Below are positions 56,465 through 64,000 of a DNA stretch of 64,000 nucleotides, one piece after another. The notes beneath the pieces were generated by a model. The model made no database searches. It was not told the origin of the DNA and saw nothing but the letters and a program-made list of their open reading frames with translations. The translations under genes were made by a program, and so were the position numbers. The DNA is from Bacteroidota bacterium (GTDB lineage: Bacteria; Bacteroidota; Bacteroidia; Chitinophagales; Chitinophagaceae): contig JAFDXE010000018.1 in the NCBI GenBank assembly GCA_018268085.1, positions 1 through 64,000 of the forward strand. Reading direction: 5' to 3'. Positions within the stretch are counted from its first letter, which is position 1. Each line of letters begins with the position of its first letter.

Positions 56465-57029
56465 TACTTTGCAGCCTGTTGTCGATAATGCCGTTCCATT
56501 TTTCCTGTTCCGTTTTAACCTGGCCATTTTTGGTCTGGCTATCATAATCGTCCTGCATCTTATTCATGATCCTGCTGCATTCATTGTAAATTCTTGCCAA
56601 TTGTTCTTTATAATTTGACAAAGTGAATTTTGTACTTTGCAATTTATCCATAAACAACATTGTTGCTATGTAACTGATGTCGAAATGATGTTGCTCATGT
56701 GTAAGTACATATAAATTCGCTTTTCCTTCCCGAACCCACGATTGCGGTTTACTGAAGTAACAATATACTTTTATATTCAAATCACCTTTGCCGTTAACTG
56801 TTCTTACACTTGCACTATATCCAAAACCGGAAAATGTGAGTGCGGCTACTAGCGGATTCCCTGTTGCTGTTCCCTGGAAATCATTCCATGATAATTTTTT
56901 GCCGCTGTGATAAAAGATCGTTTCTGTCACAGGCAGAGCAGTCTGCTCTGTCCATTCAACATTTGTGTTCAATTGAGCAAAGGTGGTGCTGGAGAAAAAA
57001 AGGAACAAAAAATACAGTAACTGTTTCAT
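56454..57029 (-). CDS. Exported DUF922-like protein with HExxH motif
   Basis: A 191-residue protein with signal peptide (MKQLLYFLFLFFSSTTFAQ). LSWNDFQGTATGNPLVAALT near the start and YVLTHEQHHFDISYIATMLF in the middle match the DUF922 (putative secreted Zn-dependent protease) layout. HEQHH at 111-115 fits HExxH, and the following D and E-rich helix could supply a third ligand. Protease activity is predicted from the family only. It converges on mntH with an 11-base overlap. Confidence 0.72.
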   Translation of the reverse strand: MKQLLYFLFLFFSSTTFAQLNTNVEWTEQTALPVTETIFYHSGKKLSWNDFQGTATGNPLVAALTFSGFGYSASVRTVNGKGDLNIKVYCYFSKPQSWVREGKANLYVLTHEQHHFDISYIATMLFMDKLQSTKFTLSNYKEQLARIYNECSRIMNKMQDDYDSQTKNGQVKTEQEKWNGIIDNRLQSITK

Positions 57030-57113
57030 AGTTGAGTGTGCTTCAAAACAACAAAGAATATCTCATTTGTAAAACACAGCAAACTCCAATTACAAATTAA
57101 TTAACATGCAGTA

Positions 57114-58130
57114 TTAAAATGGTCCACCAGCCAGCCGATTCTGCACTTTCCGAACAATAGTATCAATGTCCTGCTTTTCCATACAATTAAAATGTTCCAA
57201 CGGGCAATGATCTGTTCCGTACTTACTGCAGGGCTGACAGCGAAGGTTTAATACCACATTTTCATAAACAGGATAGGATTGTTTCTGTAAAAAAACTTTT
57301 CCGTAATATGGTTCTACATCCAGTTTAGGAGAAGTTCCTCCCCAAATGGCCAATACCGGTTTTTGCAATGCGCAGGCGATGTATTGCATACCAGTATCAT
57401 GGGATACTACCATTTTCGAACGCCTGATCAGGTCAGCAGATTCATTCAGGTTAAACTTTCCACAGGCATTGTATATTTTAATCGGATCCAAAGCAGCAAT
57501 GGCCTCTCCTGTTGACTGGTCTTCCCTGCCGCCAATTAATATGATGGGATGATCAATCTTATAACAGAGTTCCTGCAGTTTATGTACAGGCAACTTTTTG
57601 GTAAAATAGTTTGCGCCAATTACAATCGCAATAAATCCATGCTGGTGAGCAGTTGGAATATCATTTGTTTGTACAACATCTTTTTCAGGAATAAAGTAAT
57701 TAAGTCCCAGACCGTCATCCGTAACTTTCAATGCGGCCACTGTTTCCAGGCTTCGCTGCGTAATGTGTTTATCCGGCATCACATCAATATTCAGTTTGGT
57801 TAACAAGAATTTCTGAATATTGAGTTTATCTATTGTATATGACTGGGTTTTTAATGCCCTTCTTATTTTGTTGCTACGGAAATTGTTATGCAGGTCAATT
57901 ACATAGTCATAATGCTCTTTCTTTAATTCATCAATCAGCAATTGCAAATCCTTGTCGTAGTAAAAAAATTTATCGATGTATGGGTTTGAAGCCGTTACCA
58001 TACTGAAAGCAGACTTTGTTGCAAAATGTATAACGGCACCGGGCAGTTGCTTTTTCAGGCAACGGAATACCGGGCTTGCAAGTACGATATCCCCAATGGA
58101 AGAAAAACGTATGACTAATATTTTGGCCAA
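57114..58130 (-). CDS. Glycosyltransferase family 9 (heptosyltransferase-like)
   Basis: A 338-residue GT-B protein. ILVIRFSSIGDIVLASPVFR at the N-terminus and SHDTGMQYIACALQKPVLAI, WGGTSP at the nucleotide-binding site are the GT9 (ADP-heptose:LPS heptosyltransferase) signatures. The C-terminal CQPCSKYGTDHCPLEHFNC, rich in Cys, is common in Bacteroidota members. The start appears to be TTG. It would add heptose to lipid A-core on the inner face of the membrane; the ADP-heptose epimerase gene is at 25026. It lies 8 bases after the MFS gene in a four-gene run. Confidence 0.9.
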   Translation of the reverse strand: MAKILVIRFSSIGDIVLASPVFRCLKKQLPGAVIHFATKSAFSMVTASNPYIDKFFYYDKDLQLLIDELKKEHYDYVIDLHNNFRSNKIRRALKTQSYTIDKLNIQKFLLTKLNIDVMPDKHITQRSLETVAALKVTDDGLGLNYFIPEKDVVQTNDIPTAHQHGFIAIVIGANYFTKKLPVHKLQELCYKIDHPIILIGGREDQSTGEAIAALDPIKIYNACGKFNLNESADLIRRSKMVVSHDTGMQYIACALQKPVLAIWGGTSPKLDVEPYYGKVFLQKQSYPVYENVVLNLRCQPCSKYGTDHCPLEHFNCMEKQDIDTIVRKVQNRLAGGPF

Positions 58131-58138
58131 GCTATTTG

Positions 58139-59362
58139 TTAATTTTCAATGTAGTTAAGATCTTTCCCAAACGTTTCTTCAGTGAACCAGGCTGCTATTA
58201 TGCTGATGCTCATTACTATCACACCGGTTATAATTCCGGCGTTTACATAACTGGTATATTGCTGAAGTGCGTTAAATAAAATGATCATCAATGGTAGTGA
58301 GCCTCTAACCATATTGGGTGCAGTTGTTGCGGCGGTAGCTCTTAAGTTTGTTCCAAATTGCTCGGCGGCCATGGTTACAAATATCGCCCAGAAACCGGTA
58401 GCAAAGCCCAGTCCTGCAATGATCCAATACATCGTATTGCTGTTTGTATTATGTTGGGTAAAGAACAGCAGAAGCATGATCACAGTAAATGCATAAAAAA
58501 TAAAAAGGGCTTTCTTCCTGCTTCTCAACCACTGGCTAATCAATCCAATTAAAATATCGGCAATAGAAATAGCTGTATAAGCATACATCGTTGCCTTGCC
58601 TGGATTGATCTTTTCGGGCAGGCCGAATTCTTTACCAAACTTATTTGAAAATGCAATGAGGATGCCGATCACGTACCAGGTTGGCAAACCAATAAGAATA
58701 CTGAAAATGTATTTCCTGAATCGTTTTCCGTTGTTAAAGAACATGGTGAAATTTCCTCTCGCTACTTTCATCTCTTTCACCTGCGTGTACATACCTGATT
58801 CAAAAACAGAAATACGTAGAATCAGCAATCCTAATCCCAAACCACCCCCGATAAAATAGCAGATACGCCAGTCAAATTCTCTTGAAATAAAATAAGCCAC
58901 TACGGCCCCGGTTAATCCTATACCCGCTACCAGTGACGTGCTGATTCCCCTTTTTTCTTTATGAACAAGTTCCGATACCAATGTTATACCTGCGCCAAGC
59001 TCGCCCGCAAGACCCACTCCAGCAAAAAAACGAACGAGCGCATACTCGTTAACGGTATGTACAAAACCGTTGATGATATTGGCTGTGGAATATAATATGA
59101 TAGAACCGAACAATACACTCAGGCGGCCTTTCTTGTCTGCCATGATTCCCCAGATGATCCCCCCGATCAGTAAACCTGTCATCTGTATGCTGATGATAAA
59201 TTCCCCGCTTTTATTGGCTTGTTCTTCCGTAAGGCCTAGTGAAGTTAAACTCGGTAACCGAACAATATTAAACAACAGCAGATCATATATATCTACAAAA
59301 TAGCCAAGTGCAGCAACTAAAACGGCGATATTGAATATACTATCGGGAGACTTATTCTTCAT
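58139..59362 (-). CDS. MFS transporter, metabolite:H+ symporter-like
   Basis: A twelve-helix carrier of 407 residues from the ATG at 59362; a GTG at 59368 would overlap the upstream gene by 4 bases (GTGA). The loop 2-3 motif is GIMADKKGRLSVLFG. RFFAGVGLAGELGAGITLVS and ELVHKEKRGISTSLVAG are typical of the metabolite:H+ symporter and sugar-acid branches. The substrate is unknown. It sits between the DedA gene and the glycosyltransferase 9 gene in a tightly packed minus-strand operon. Confidence 0.87.
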   Translation of the reverse strand: MKNKSPDSIFNIAVLVAALGYFVDIYDLLLFNIVRLPSLTSLGLTEEQANKSGEFIISIQMTGLLIGGIIWGIMADKKGRLSVLFGSIILYSTANIINGFVHTVNEYALVRFFAGVGLAGELGAGITLVSELVHKEKRGISTSLVAGIGLTGAVVAYFISREFDWRICYFIGGGLGLGLLILRISVFESGMYTQVKEMKVARGNFTMFFNNGKRFRKYIFSILIGLPTWYVIGILIAFSNKFGKEFGLPEKINPGKATMYAYTAISIADILIGLISQWLRSRKKALFIFYAFTVIMLLLFFTQHNTNSNTMYWIIAGLGFATGFWAIFVTMAAEQFGTNLRATAATTAPNMVRGSLPLMIILFNALQQYTSYVNAGIITGVIVMSISIIAAWFTEETFGKDLNYIEN

Positions 59363-59364
59363 CG

Positions 59365-60342
59365 TCACACTGTAGGATTTCGTTTCTTTCCGGGTAGGAA
59401 GAGTTTGATTAAAACCGGTGCAGTTGTAACAAGCACAATTCCAATCACGATCACTTCCAGGTGTTTTTCCAAATCGAAGCCGAATTGGGTTTTAGTAAAA
59501 TTATTCAGGTAATGCCCGATGAACAACATAGATACAACCCATGCAACACAGCCAATCATATTAAAGAAGCCGAATTTCTTTTTCTCCATGTGTACAATTC
59601 CAGCTACAATGGGAGCAAAAGTTCTGATAAAAGGAAGGAAACGGGCAAGAATAATCGCACTTCCCCCATGCTTTTCGTAAAACTCCTTTGCCTGGTATAA
59701 ATATTTTTTCTTAAAGAAGAACCTGTCTCTCCATCCAAACATGGCTGGCCCTACCTTTCTACCGGTAATATAGCCCACTGTATTTCCCAGGATACCGGCA
59801 ACAGTGCATAAACCGGAAATAATCAGCAGGTTCAGAAAGTCGCTTCCCGTATTCAGGGAAATAGAATCTACCAGGGTAGTACTTAATATTCCGGCAACAA
59901 ACAACAATGAATCTCCAGGTAAAAAAAATCCGATGAACAATCCTGTTTCTGCAAATATGATAAACAACAATAACCATATTCCGCCATAAATAATATAGAA
60001 CATAGGCGTTAGCAGGTCAGTCCAGCTAAACTTCTTTTCCATGATCACCTGCCTGTTTACCAACAATTCGGAAAGCGCAACATGCTTTTCTTTGTATCCT
60101 TCATGTATGATCAGAATTGAGTCTGCTTTAAATTTACTGATCGATACCGTTCCGGACTTATCGGTTATAAAATCGAGGTTATTCACTTTTACGGTAGCAA
60201 GCGGTACCTTACTTTTATACTGATTAACAATGCTGATATTAATTGTATCCTGTGTTACGGCTTTACACGTAAACAATACAATGAATACAAACATCCAAAG
60301 CATTTTAATTTTCCCTACTTGCCAACAAAAATTTTTCTGCAT
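59365..60342 (-). CDS. DedA-family membrane protein with an N-terminal carboxypeptidase-regulatory-like domain
   Basis: A 325-residue protein. Residues 1-30 form a signal or anchor with basic n-region (MQKNFCWQVGKIKMLWMF). Residues 33-103 (YKSKVPLATVKVNNLDFITD, SGTVSISKFKADSILIIHEG, Y) look like a small carboxypeptidase-regulatory-type beta sandwich. Residues 112-320 are a DedA/VTT domain with ETGLFIGFFLPGDSLLFVAG and ARFLPFIRTFAPIVAG. DedA proteins are implicated in lipid carrier flipping and envelope homeostasis. Typical DedA proteins lack the extra domain. The start at 60342 is 9 bases after the symporter stop; a second ATG at 60303 is possible. Confidence 0.87.
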   Translation of the reverse strand: MQKNFCWQVGKIKMLWMFVFIVLFTCKAVTQDTINISIVNQYKSKVPLATVKVNNLDFITDKSGTVSISKFKADSILIIHEGYKEKHVALSELLVNRQVIMEKKFSWTDLLTPMFYIIYGGIWLLLFIIFAETGLFIGFFLPGDSLLFVAGILSTTLVDSISLNTGSDFLNLLIISGLCTVAGILGNTVGYITGRKVGPAMFGWRDRFFFKKKYLYQAKEFYEKHGGSAIILARFLPFIRTFAPIVAGIVHMEKKKFGFFNMIGCVAWVVSMLFIGHYLNNFTKTQFGFDLEKHLEVIVIGIVLVTTAPVLIKLFLPGKKRNPTV

Positions 60343-60351
60343 AAATAAATT

Positions 60352-61617
60352 CTATTTTTCCAATGCGCCTTCCCATTTACTAACGGCAGCGGTTGCCAGA
60401 GCGTTCCCTAACACATTCGTCATACTTCTGCCCATATCACAAAATGTATCAATAGCCAGTACCAATCCGATTCCTTCCGGGGGAATGCCAAACATGCCGC
60501 CGGTAGCCAGTACAACAACCAGCGATGCCCTCGGTACACCAGCAATCCCTTTACTGGTGAGCATAAATACCAGCAGCATTGCTATTTGTGTTCCGAGATG
60601 ATCGGTTACACTTGTAATATTATAAGCCTGTGCAATGAACATGCTGGCAAACGTCATGTACATCATACTTCCATCAAGATTAAAAGAATAGCCCAGCGGA
60701 AGTGTAAATGAAACGATTTTATTGTTGCATCCGAAGCGCTCCATTTCTTCCACCAGTTTAGGGAACACGGCTTCACTGCTGGCGGTATTGAATGCAATCG
60801 TCATCGGGCTGATCAATCTCCTTAATAGTACGACTAAACGCTGTTTCAGAATCAGGTAGCCAACAATAAGTAACAATGCCCAGAGAACAATCAGCCCAAT
60901 GTAGAATGAAGTAATATAATATGCGTATGTACCAAGAATGGATAAACCTTTAACTGCAATCACACCAGCCATCGCACCAAAAACGCCCCAGGGAGCGAGG
61001 TTCATAACATAGCCCACCATTTTTAATACCACATGCGTAAGAGAATCCAATGCATGAATAATGGGTTTGCCCATATTTCCGATTGCGGTTAATGCTACAC
61101 CGAAAAACACAGAAAAAATTACCAACTGTAAAATTTCGTTGTTGGCCATTGCTTCAATAACGCTTCTCGGCACAACGTGCTCAACAAATCTGTCGAGTGA
61201 AAATTCTTTGGTTTTTCCCATCAGGTCTTTTGCGCCTTCCACATCAACATTGGCAAGGTTAACACCCACACCCGGTTTGGTAATGGTAACCAGTAACAAT
61301 CCAAGTGCAAGACTAATGAGAGAGGCCGAGATAAACCAGAGCATGGCTTTACCTCCTACCCGTCCAACAGTTTTCAGATCACCAAGTTTGGCAATGCCAA
61401 CAACCAGGGTTGAAAATACCAGAGGTGCAATGATCATTTGAACCAGGCGAAGAAAAATAGTAGCCAGCAATTTTATTTTGGGAGCAAATGCTTTGATGAA
61501 TTCCGGGGAACAGTTTGTGTTTACGATATATCCGGCGACGATACCCAATACCATCGCAATAACGATATACAATGTAAGCCTGTTTGATTTTGGTTTAACC
61601 GGAGAATGACTGTGCAT
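60352..61617 (-). CDS. Dicarboxylate/amino acid:cation symporter (DAACS family)
   Basis: A 421-residue GltP/DctA-type secondary transporter from the ATG at 61617 (MHSHSPVKPK); a TTG three codons earlier is less likely. RLVQMIIAPLVFSTLVVGIA, FNTASSEAVFPKLVEEMERF (hairpin 1), LPLGYSFNLDGSMMYMTFAS (the NxDGT-type motif, here NLDGS) and LTSKGIAGVPRASLVVVLAT (hairpin 2) follow the family. It imports glutamate, aspartate or C4-dicarboxylates with Na+ or H+; the exact substrate is open. It is the first gene of a run with DedA, MFS and glycosyltransferase 9. Confidence 0.93.
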   Translation of the reverse strand: MHSHSPVKPKSNRLTLYIVIAMVLGIVAGYIVNTNCSPEFIKAFAPKIKLLATIFLRLVQMIIAPLVFSTLVVGIAKLGDLKTVGRVGGKAMLWFISASLISLALGLLLVTITKPGVGVNLANVDVEGAKDLMGKTKEFSLDRFVEHVVPRSVIEAMANNEILQLVIFSVFFGVALTAIGNMGKPIIHALDSLTHVVLKMVGYVMNLAPWGVFGAMAGVIAVKGLSILGTYAYYITSFYIGLIVLWALLLIVGYLILKQRLVVLLRRLISPMTIAFNTASSEAVFPKLVEEMERFGCNNKIVSFTLPLGYSFNLDGSMMYMTFASMFIAQAYNITSVTDHLGTQIAMLLVFMLTSKGIAGVPRASLVVVLATGGMFGIPPEGIGLVLAIDTFCDMGRSMTNVLGNALATAAVSKWEGALEK

Positions 61618-61747
61618 ATCAAGCAATTAGTTTGCAATATAATGTTTAATAGTTTTTGCCAGTCGTAATTACAGAAAAATACAAGTGGTAATAGATTTAT
61701 GAATTTATTCCTTATTTTTCAGGTTTATTTCAAAAAACCAAGACTGT

Positions 61748-63400
61748 ATGAGTTTATTTGTAAGAAAACCAATTAACACATTAATGAATGAAGCCCAGGA
61801 AACAGGTAGTCATACATTAAAAAAGACTTTGGGTGCTGGTGGTTTGATTGCTTTAGGCATTGGTGCTATTATTGGAGCTGGATTATTTTCAATCACAGGT
61901 ATGGCGGCTGCCAACCATGCCGGACCTGCCATCACTATTTCATTTATTGTAGCTGCACTTGGTTGTTTATTTGCCGGATTATGTTATGCTGAATTTGCAT
62001 CCATGATACCGGTAGCCGGAAGTGCATACACCTATTCGTATGCTACTATGGGTGAATTCATCGCCTGGATCATTGGCTGGGATCTTGTACTTGAATATGC
62101 TGTTGGTGCAGCCACTGTGGGTATAAGTTGGAGCAGGTATCTGGTGAAGTTTCTCGATGGATTTGGAATTGAATTACCTCATAGTTTAACTGTTGGCCCA
62201 TGGGACGGTGGCTTCATAAATTTACCTGCCGTATTTATCATTGTTTTAATGAGCTTGCTCCTGATGAAAGGCACTAAAGAAAGTGCCTTTGTAAATTCAA
62301 TTATTGTTGCATTGAAAATTGCAGTTGTGCTGATATTTATTTTCCTTGGCTGGAAGTACATAAATAAAACAAACTACAATCCTTATATACCAGATAATAC
62401 CGGCAAATTCGGAGAGTTTGGTTTCAGTGGAATTATTCGGGCTGCTGCTATTGTATTCTTTGCTTATATCGGTTTTGATGCCGTGAGTACAGCAGCGCAG
62501 GAAGCTAAAAATCCCAAAAGAGATATGCCATGGGGAATTTTAGGATCGCTGGCAATTTGTACGGTTCTATATATTTTGTTCGCTCATGTTATGACCGGAG
62601 TAACCAGTTATACAACTTTTGCGGGAAAAGATGGAATTGCTCCTGTTGCTGTTGCTATAGATCATATGGGAACGGCAGATGCAACTGGTGCAATTCAACC
62701 TGATTATCCTTGGTTGAACCGGGCGATTATTGTTGCTATTCTTGCGGGATATGCTTCGGTTATACTGGTAATGCTGATGGGACAAAGCCGTGTATTTTTT
62801 AGTATGAGTAAAGATGGATTAATTCCTAAAGTATTTTCTTCAGTTAATCCAAAAACTCAAACACCTGCAAAAAGTAATTTACTTTTTATGCTCTTCGTTA
62901 GCTTATTCGCAGCGTTTGTGCCAGCACGGGTAGTAGGAGAAATGACTAGCATAGGAACATTGTTTGCGTTTATTTTGGTATGCATCGGCGTTTGGGTTAT
63001 GAGAAATAAAATGCCGGATCTGCCCAGGGCATTTAAAACGCCTATGGTACCGCTCGTTCCTATTTTAGGAATAGGTGTATGTTTATTTATGATGGTATTC
63101 CTCCCAATGGATACATGGATACGTTTATTAGTATGGATGTTAATTGGAATGGACATTTACCTGGTTTATGGTGTAAAAAATAGTCACCTGGGAGATGGCT
63201 CCAATTCAAGAAAAGGAATGAAGTCGGCCAGGTTAACGGGCATTGTGTTAAGTCTGTTATTAGTTGTAGCAGGATTACTTCACCAATATACTGTTGGTTT
63301 CGATGCTGACAGGGTGCTATTGTATATTTCAATTATTTTTGCCGTAATACATTTAATTCTCTTTGGATCGAAGCTATCAAGGTCTGAATCAAAAAATTAA
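61748..63400 (+). CDS. APC-family amino acid permease, CAT-like
   Basis: A 550-residue polytopic permease of the amino acid-polyamine-organocation superfamily. KTLGAGGLIALGIGAIIGAG (helix 1 with the substrate-binding GIGAIIGAGLF), CYAEFASMIPVAGSAYTYSY, and FFAYIGFDAVSTAAQEAKNP, KRDMPWGI match the YfnA/cationic amino acid transporter-like group, with about thirteen to fourteen helices. The substrate is unknown. It is divergent from the symporter and followed by a bidirectional terminator. Confidence 0.92.
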   Translation: MSLFVRKPINTLMNEAQETGSHTLKKTLGAGGLIALGIGAIIGAGLFSITGMAAANHAGPAITISFIVAALGCLFAGLCYAEFASMIPVAGSAYTYSYATMGEFIAWIIGWDLVLEYAVGAATVGISWSRYLVKFLDGFGIELPHSLTVGPWDGGFINLPAVFIIVLMSLLLMKGTKESAFVNSIIVALKIAVVLIFIFLGWKYINKTNYNPYIPDNTGKFGEFGFSGIIRAAAIVFFAYIGFDAVSTAAQEAKNPKRDMPWGILGSLAICTVLYILFAHVMTGVTSYTTFAGKDGIAPVAVAIDHMGTADATGAIQPDYPWLNRAIIVAILAGYASVILVMLMGQSRVFFSMSKDGLIPKVFSSVNPKTQTPAKSNLLFMLFVSLFAAFVPARVVGEMTSIGTLFAFILVCIGVWVMRNKMPDLPRAFKTPMVPLVPILGIGVCLFMMVFLPMDTWIRLLVWMLIGMDIYLVYGVKNSHLGDGSNSRKGMKSARLTGIVLSLLLVVAGLLHQYTVGFDADRVLLYISIIFAVIHLILFGSKLSRSESKN

Positions 63401-63415
63401 TTTTACGCTCTTTAT

Positions 63416-63449
63416 AAAAAATCCCGAATTAAAACCCCGGGATTTTTTT
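63416..63449. terminator. Bidirectional terminator between the permease and hexosaminidase genes
   Basis: AAAAAATCCCG / CGGGATTTTT (63416-63426 and 63438-63448) pair with an 11-base loop. The A-run on one side and T-run on the other serve both convergent genes. Confidence 0.88.
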
Positions 63450-63471
63450 ATGCACTTTATTTCAGTTTATT

Positions 63472-64000
63472 TTATTCCACATTTAATTCATCAACAAAAA
63501 TATGGGTATCTCCCCCAACCCCTTCATGCCATGCTGGTAATTTCCCGTATTGAGCAGCTTTTATTCTTACAAATCTTGCCGCAGATTTTGCAAATACCGC
63601 ATCCACTGTTTTAATTTGAGCAGTAAGATCGTCTATCGCCAGGAAATCTTTTCCTGAATAAGCTTCCACGTAATTTTTTCCATCAATGGATATTTCAACA
63701 GTTAGTTGCTTTGGCATTACGATCCAGGCTTTGGTATCCTGTAAAAACGTTGCAGACACTTTAGTAATGTATTTCACCTCTTTTAAATCAATAACTACAT
63801 CGAGATCATTTTTCTGGTATCCCTGCCAGTTACCTTTATGCCAGTTGGTGGTTCCATGAACTTCATCAATTAACCCTTCAGCTCCGTCGGCAGAATATTG
63901 TTGTTCAAAAGGCGTGTTCAATTTCACCGACCAGTTGTGCGACAATTTTTTATATACAGCAGTAGTTACAAAACTTTTATTGCCATTTGCATCAACAGCG
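63472..64000 (-). CDS. Probable beta-N-acetylhexosaminidase (GH20), C-terminal part only
   Basis: The reading frame is open to the right window edge, so this is the last 176 residues of a longer protein. They begin AVDANGNKSFVTTAVYKK (end of a chitobiase C-terminal-type beta domain). An F5/8 type C-like carbohydrate-binding domain follows: DEVHGTTNWHKGNWQGYQ, DLDVVIDLKEVKYITKVSAT, FLQDTKAWIVMPKQLTVEIS and HEGVGGDTHIFVDELNVE. This tail is what I recall at the end of many Bacteroidota family 20 hexosaminidases. The catalytic domain lies outside the window, so the enzyme assignment is inference. Confidence 0.75.
   Translation of the reverse strand, partial: AVDANGNKSFVTTAVYKKLSHNWSVKLNTPFEQQYSADGAEGLIDEVHGTTNWHKGNWQGYQKNDLDVVIDLKEVKYITKVSATFLQDTKAWIVMPKQLTVEISIDGKNYVEAYSGKDFLAIDDLTAQIKTVDAVFAKSAARFVRIKAAQYGKLPAWHEGVGGDTHIFVDELNVE

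Overview
The window is an ordinary stretch of chromosome from a Bacteroidota bacterium, most likely family Chitinophagaceae (inference from protein style; no rRNA is present to confirm it). The evidence is a giant SprB-type repeat protein with a type IX secretion (gliding-motility C-terminal) sorting domain, a type III (GlnN) glutamine synthetase, a fused DAHP synthase/chorismate mutase, many exported proteins of unknown function, weak Shine-Dalgarno signals, and repeated TAnnTTTG boxes of the Bacteroidota -7 promoter type upstream of genes. No tRNA, rRNA, CRISPR array, prophage or intact insertion sequence was seen.

Layout. 0.3-6.1 kb: the surface adhesin-like repeat protein and its terminator. 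6.1-6.6 kb: a gap holding a frameshifted remnant of another secreted-protein gene and a heptamer tandem repeat. 6.6-11.5 kb, minus strand: a shikimate operon (GNAT acetyltransferase, DAHP synthase/chorismate mutase, aroB, aroA, aroC). 11.6-13.8 kb: a small lipoprotein, then a sigma-70 family factor directly followed by a membrane-anchored trypsin-like protease whose N-terminus looks like an anti-sigma domain. 13.8-22.7 kb: a nucleotidyltransferase, a PLP enzyme, lipB, an RluA-type pseudouridine synthase, a ubiA-ruvX-def operon and a SpoU methyltransferase. 23-31.9 kb: pyrG, a purL-hldD operon, a polytopic membrane protein and glnN. 32-42 kb: a transglutaminase-fold protein, a DsbA-like protein, clpB, queG-anmK, and an ABC-2 permease with a SRPBCC protein. 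42-50.8 kb: folK with a deoxynucleoside kinase, an MFS carrier, a Tat-exported metallo-beta-lactamase-fold protein, a YkgJ protein, gcvP, a cold-shock protein and a lipoprotein. 50.9-64 kb: a thioesterase-MFS pair, an alpha-glucan phosphorylase homologue, an Nramp-USP fusion transporter, a minus-strand run of symporter, DedA, MFS and glycosyltransferase 9 genes, an amino acid permease, and the C-terminal end of a probable GH20 hexosaminidase cut by the window edge.

Most genes are housekeeping: aromatic amino acids, purine/pyrimidine and folate precursors, lipoate, queuosine, peptidoglycan recycling, LPS heptose, and nitrogen and glycine metabolism. The points worth a second look are: an array of thirteen exact 11-bp units between convergent genes at 45.45-45.59 kb; a DtxR/MntR-type palindrome inside the apparent mntH promoter; three enzyme-fold proteins that have lost a key catalytic residue (PLP lysine to Thr in the phosphorylase homologue, catalytic Cys to Pro in the transglutaminase, CxxC to SxxC in the DsbA-like protein); the sigma factor plus anti-sigma-like/protease fusion; and a carboxypeptidase-regulatory-like domain fused to DedA. 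I found no single large unknown system. These are small, separate observations.
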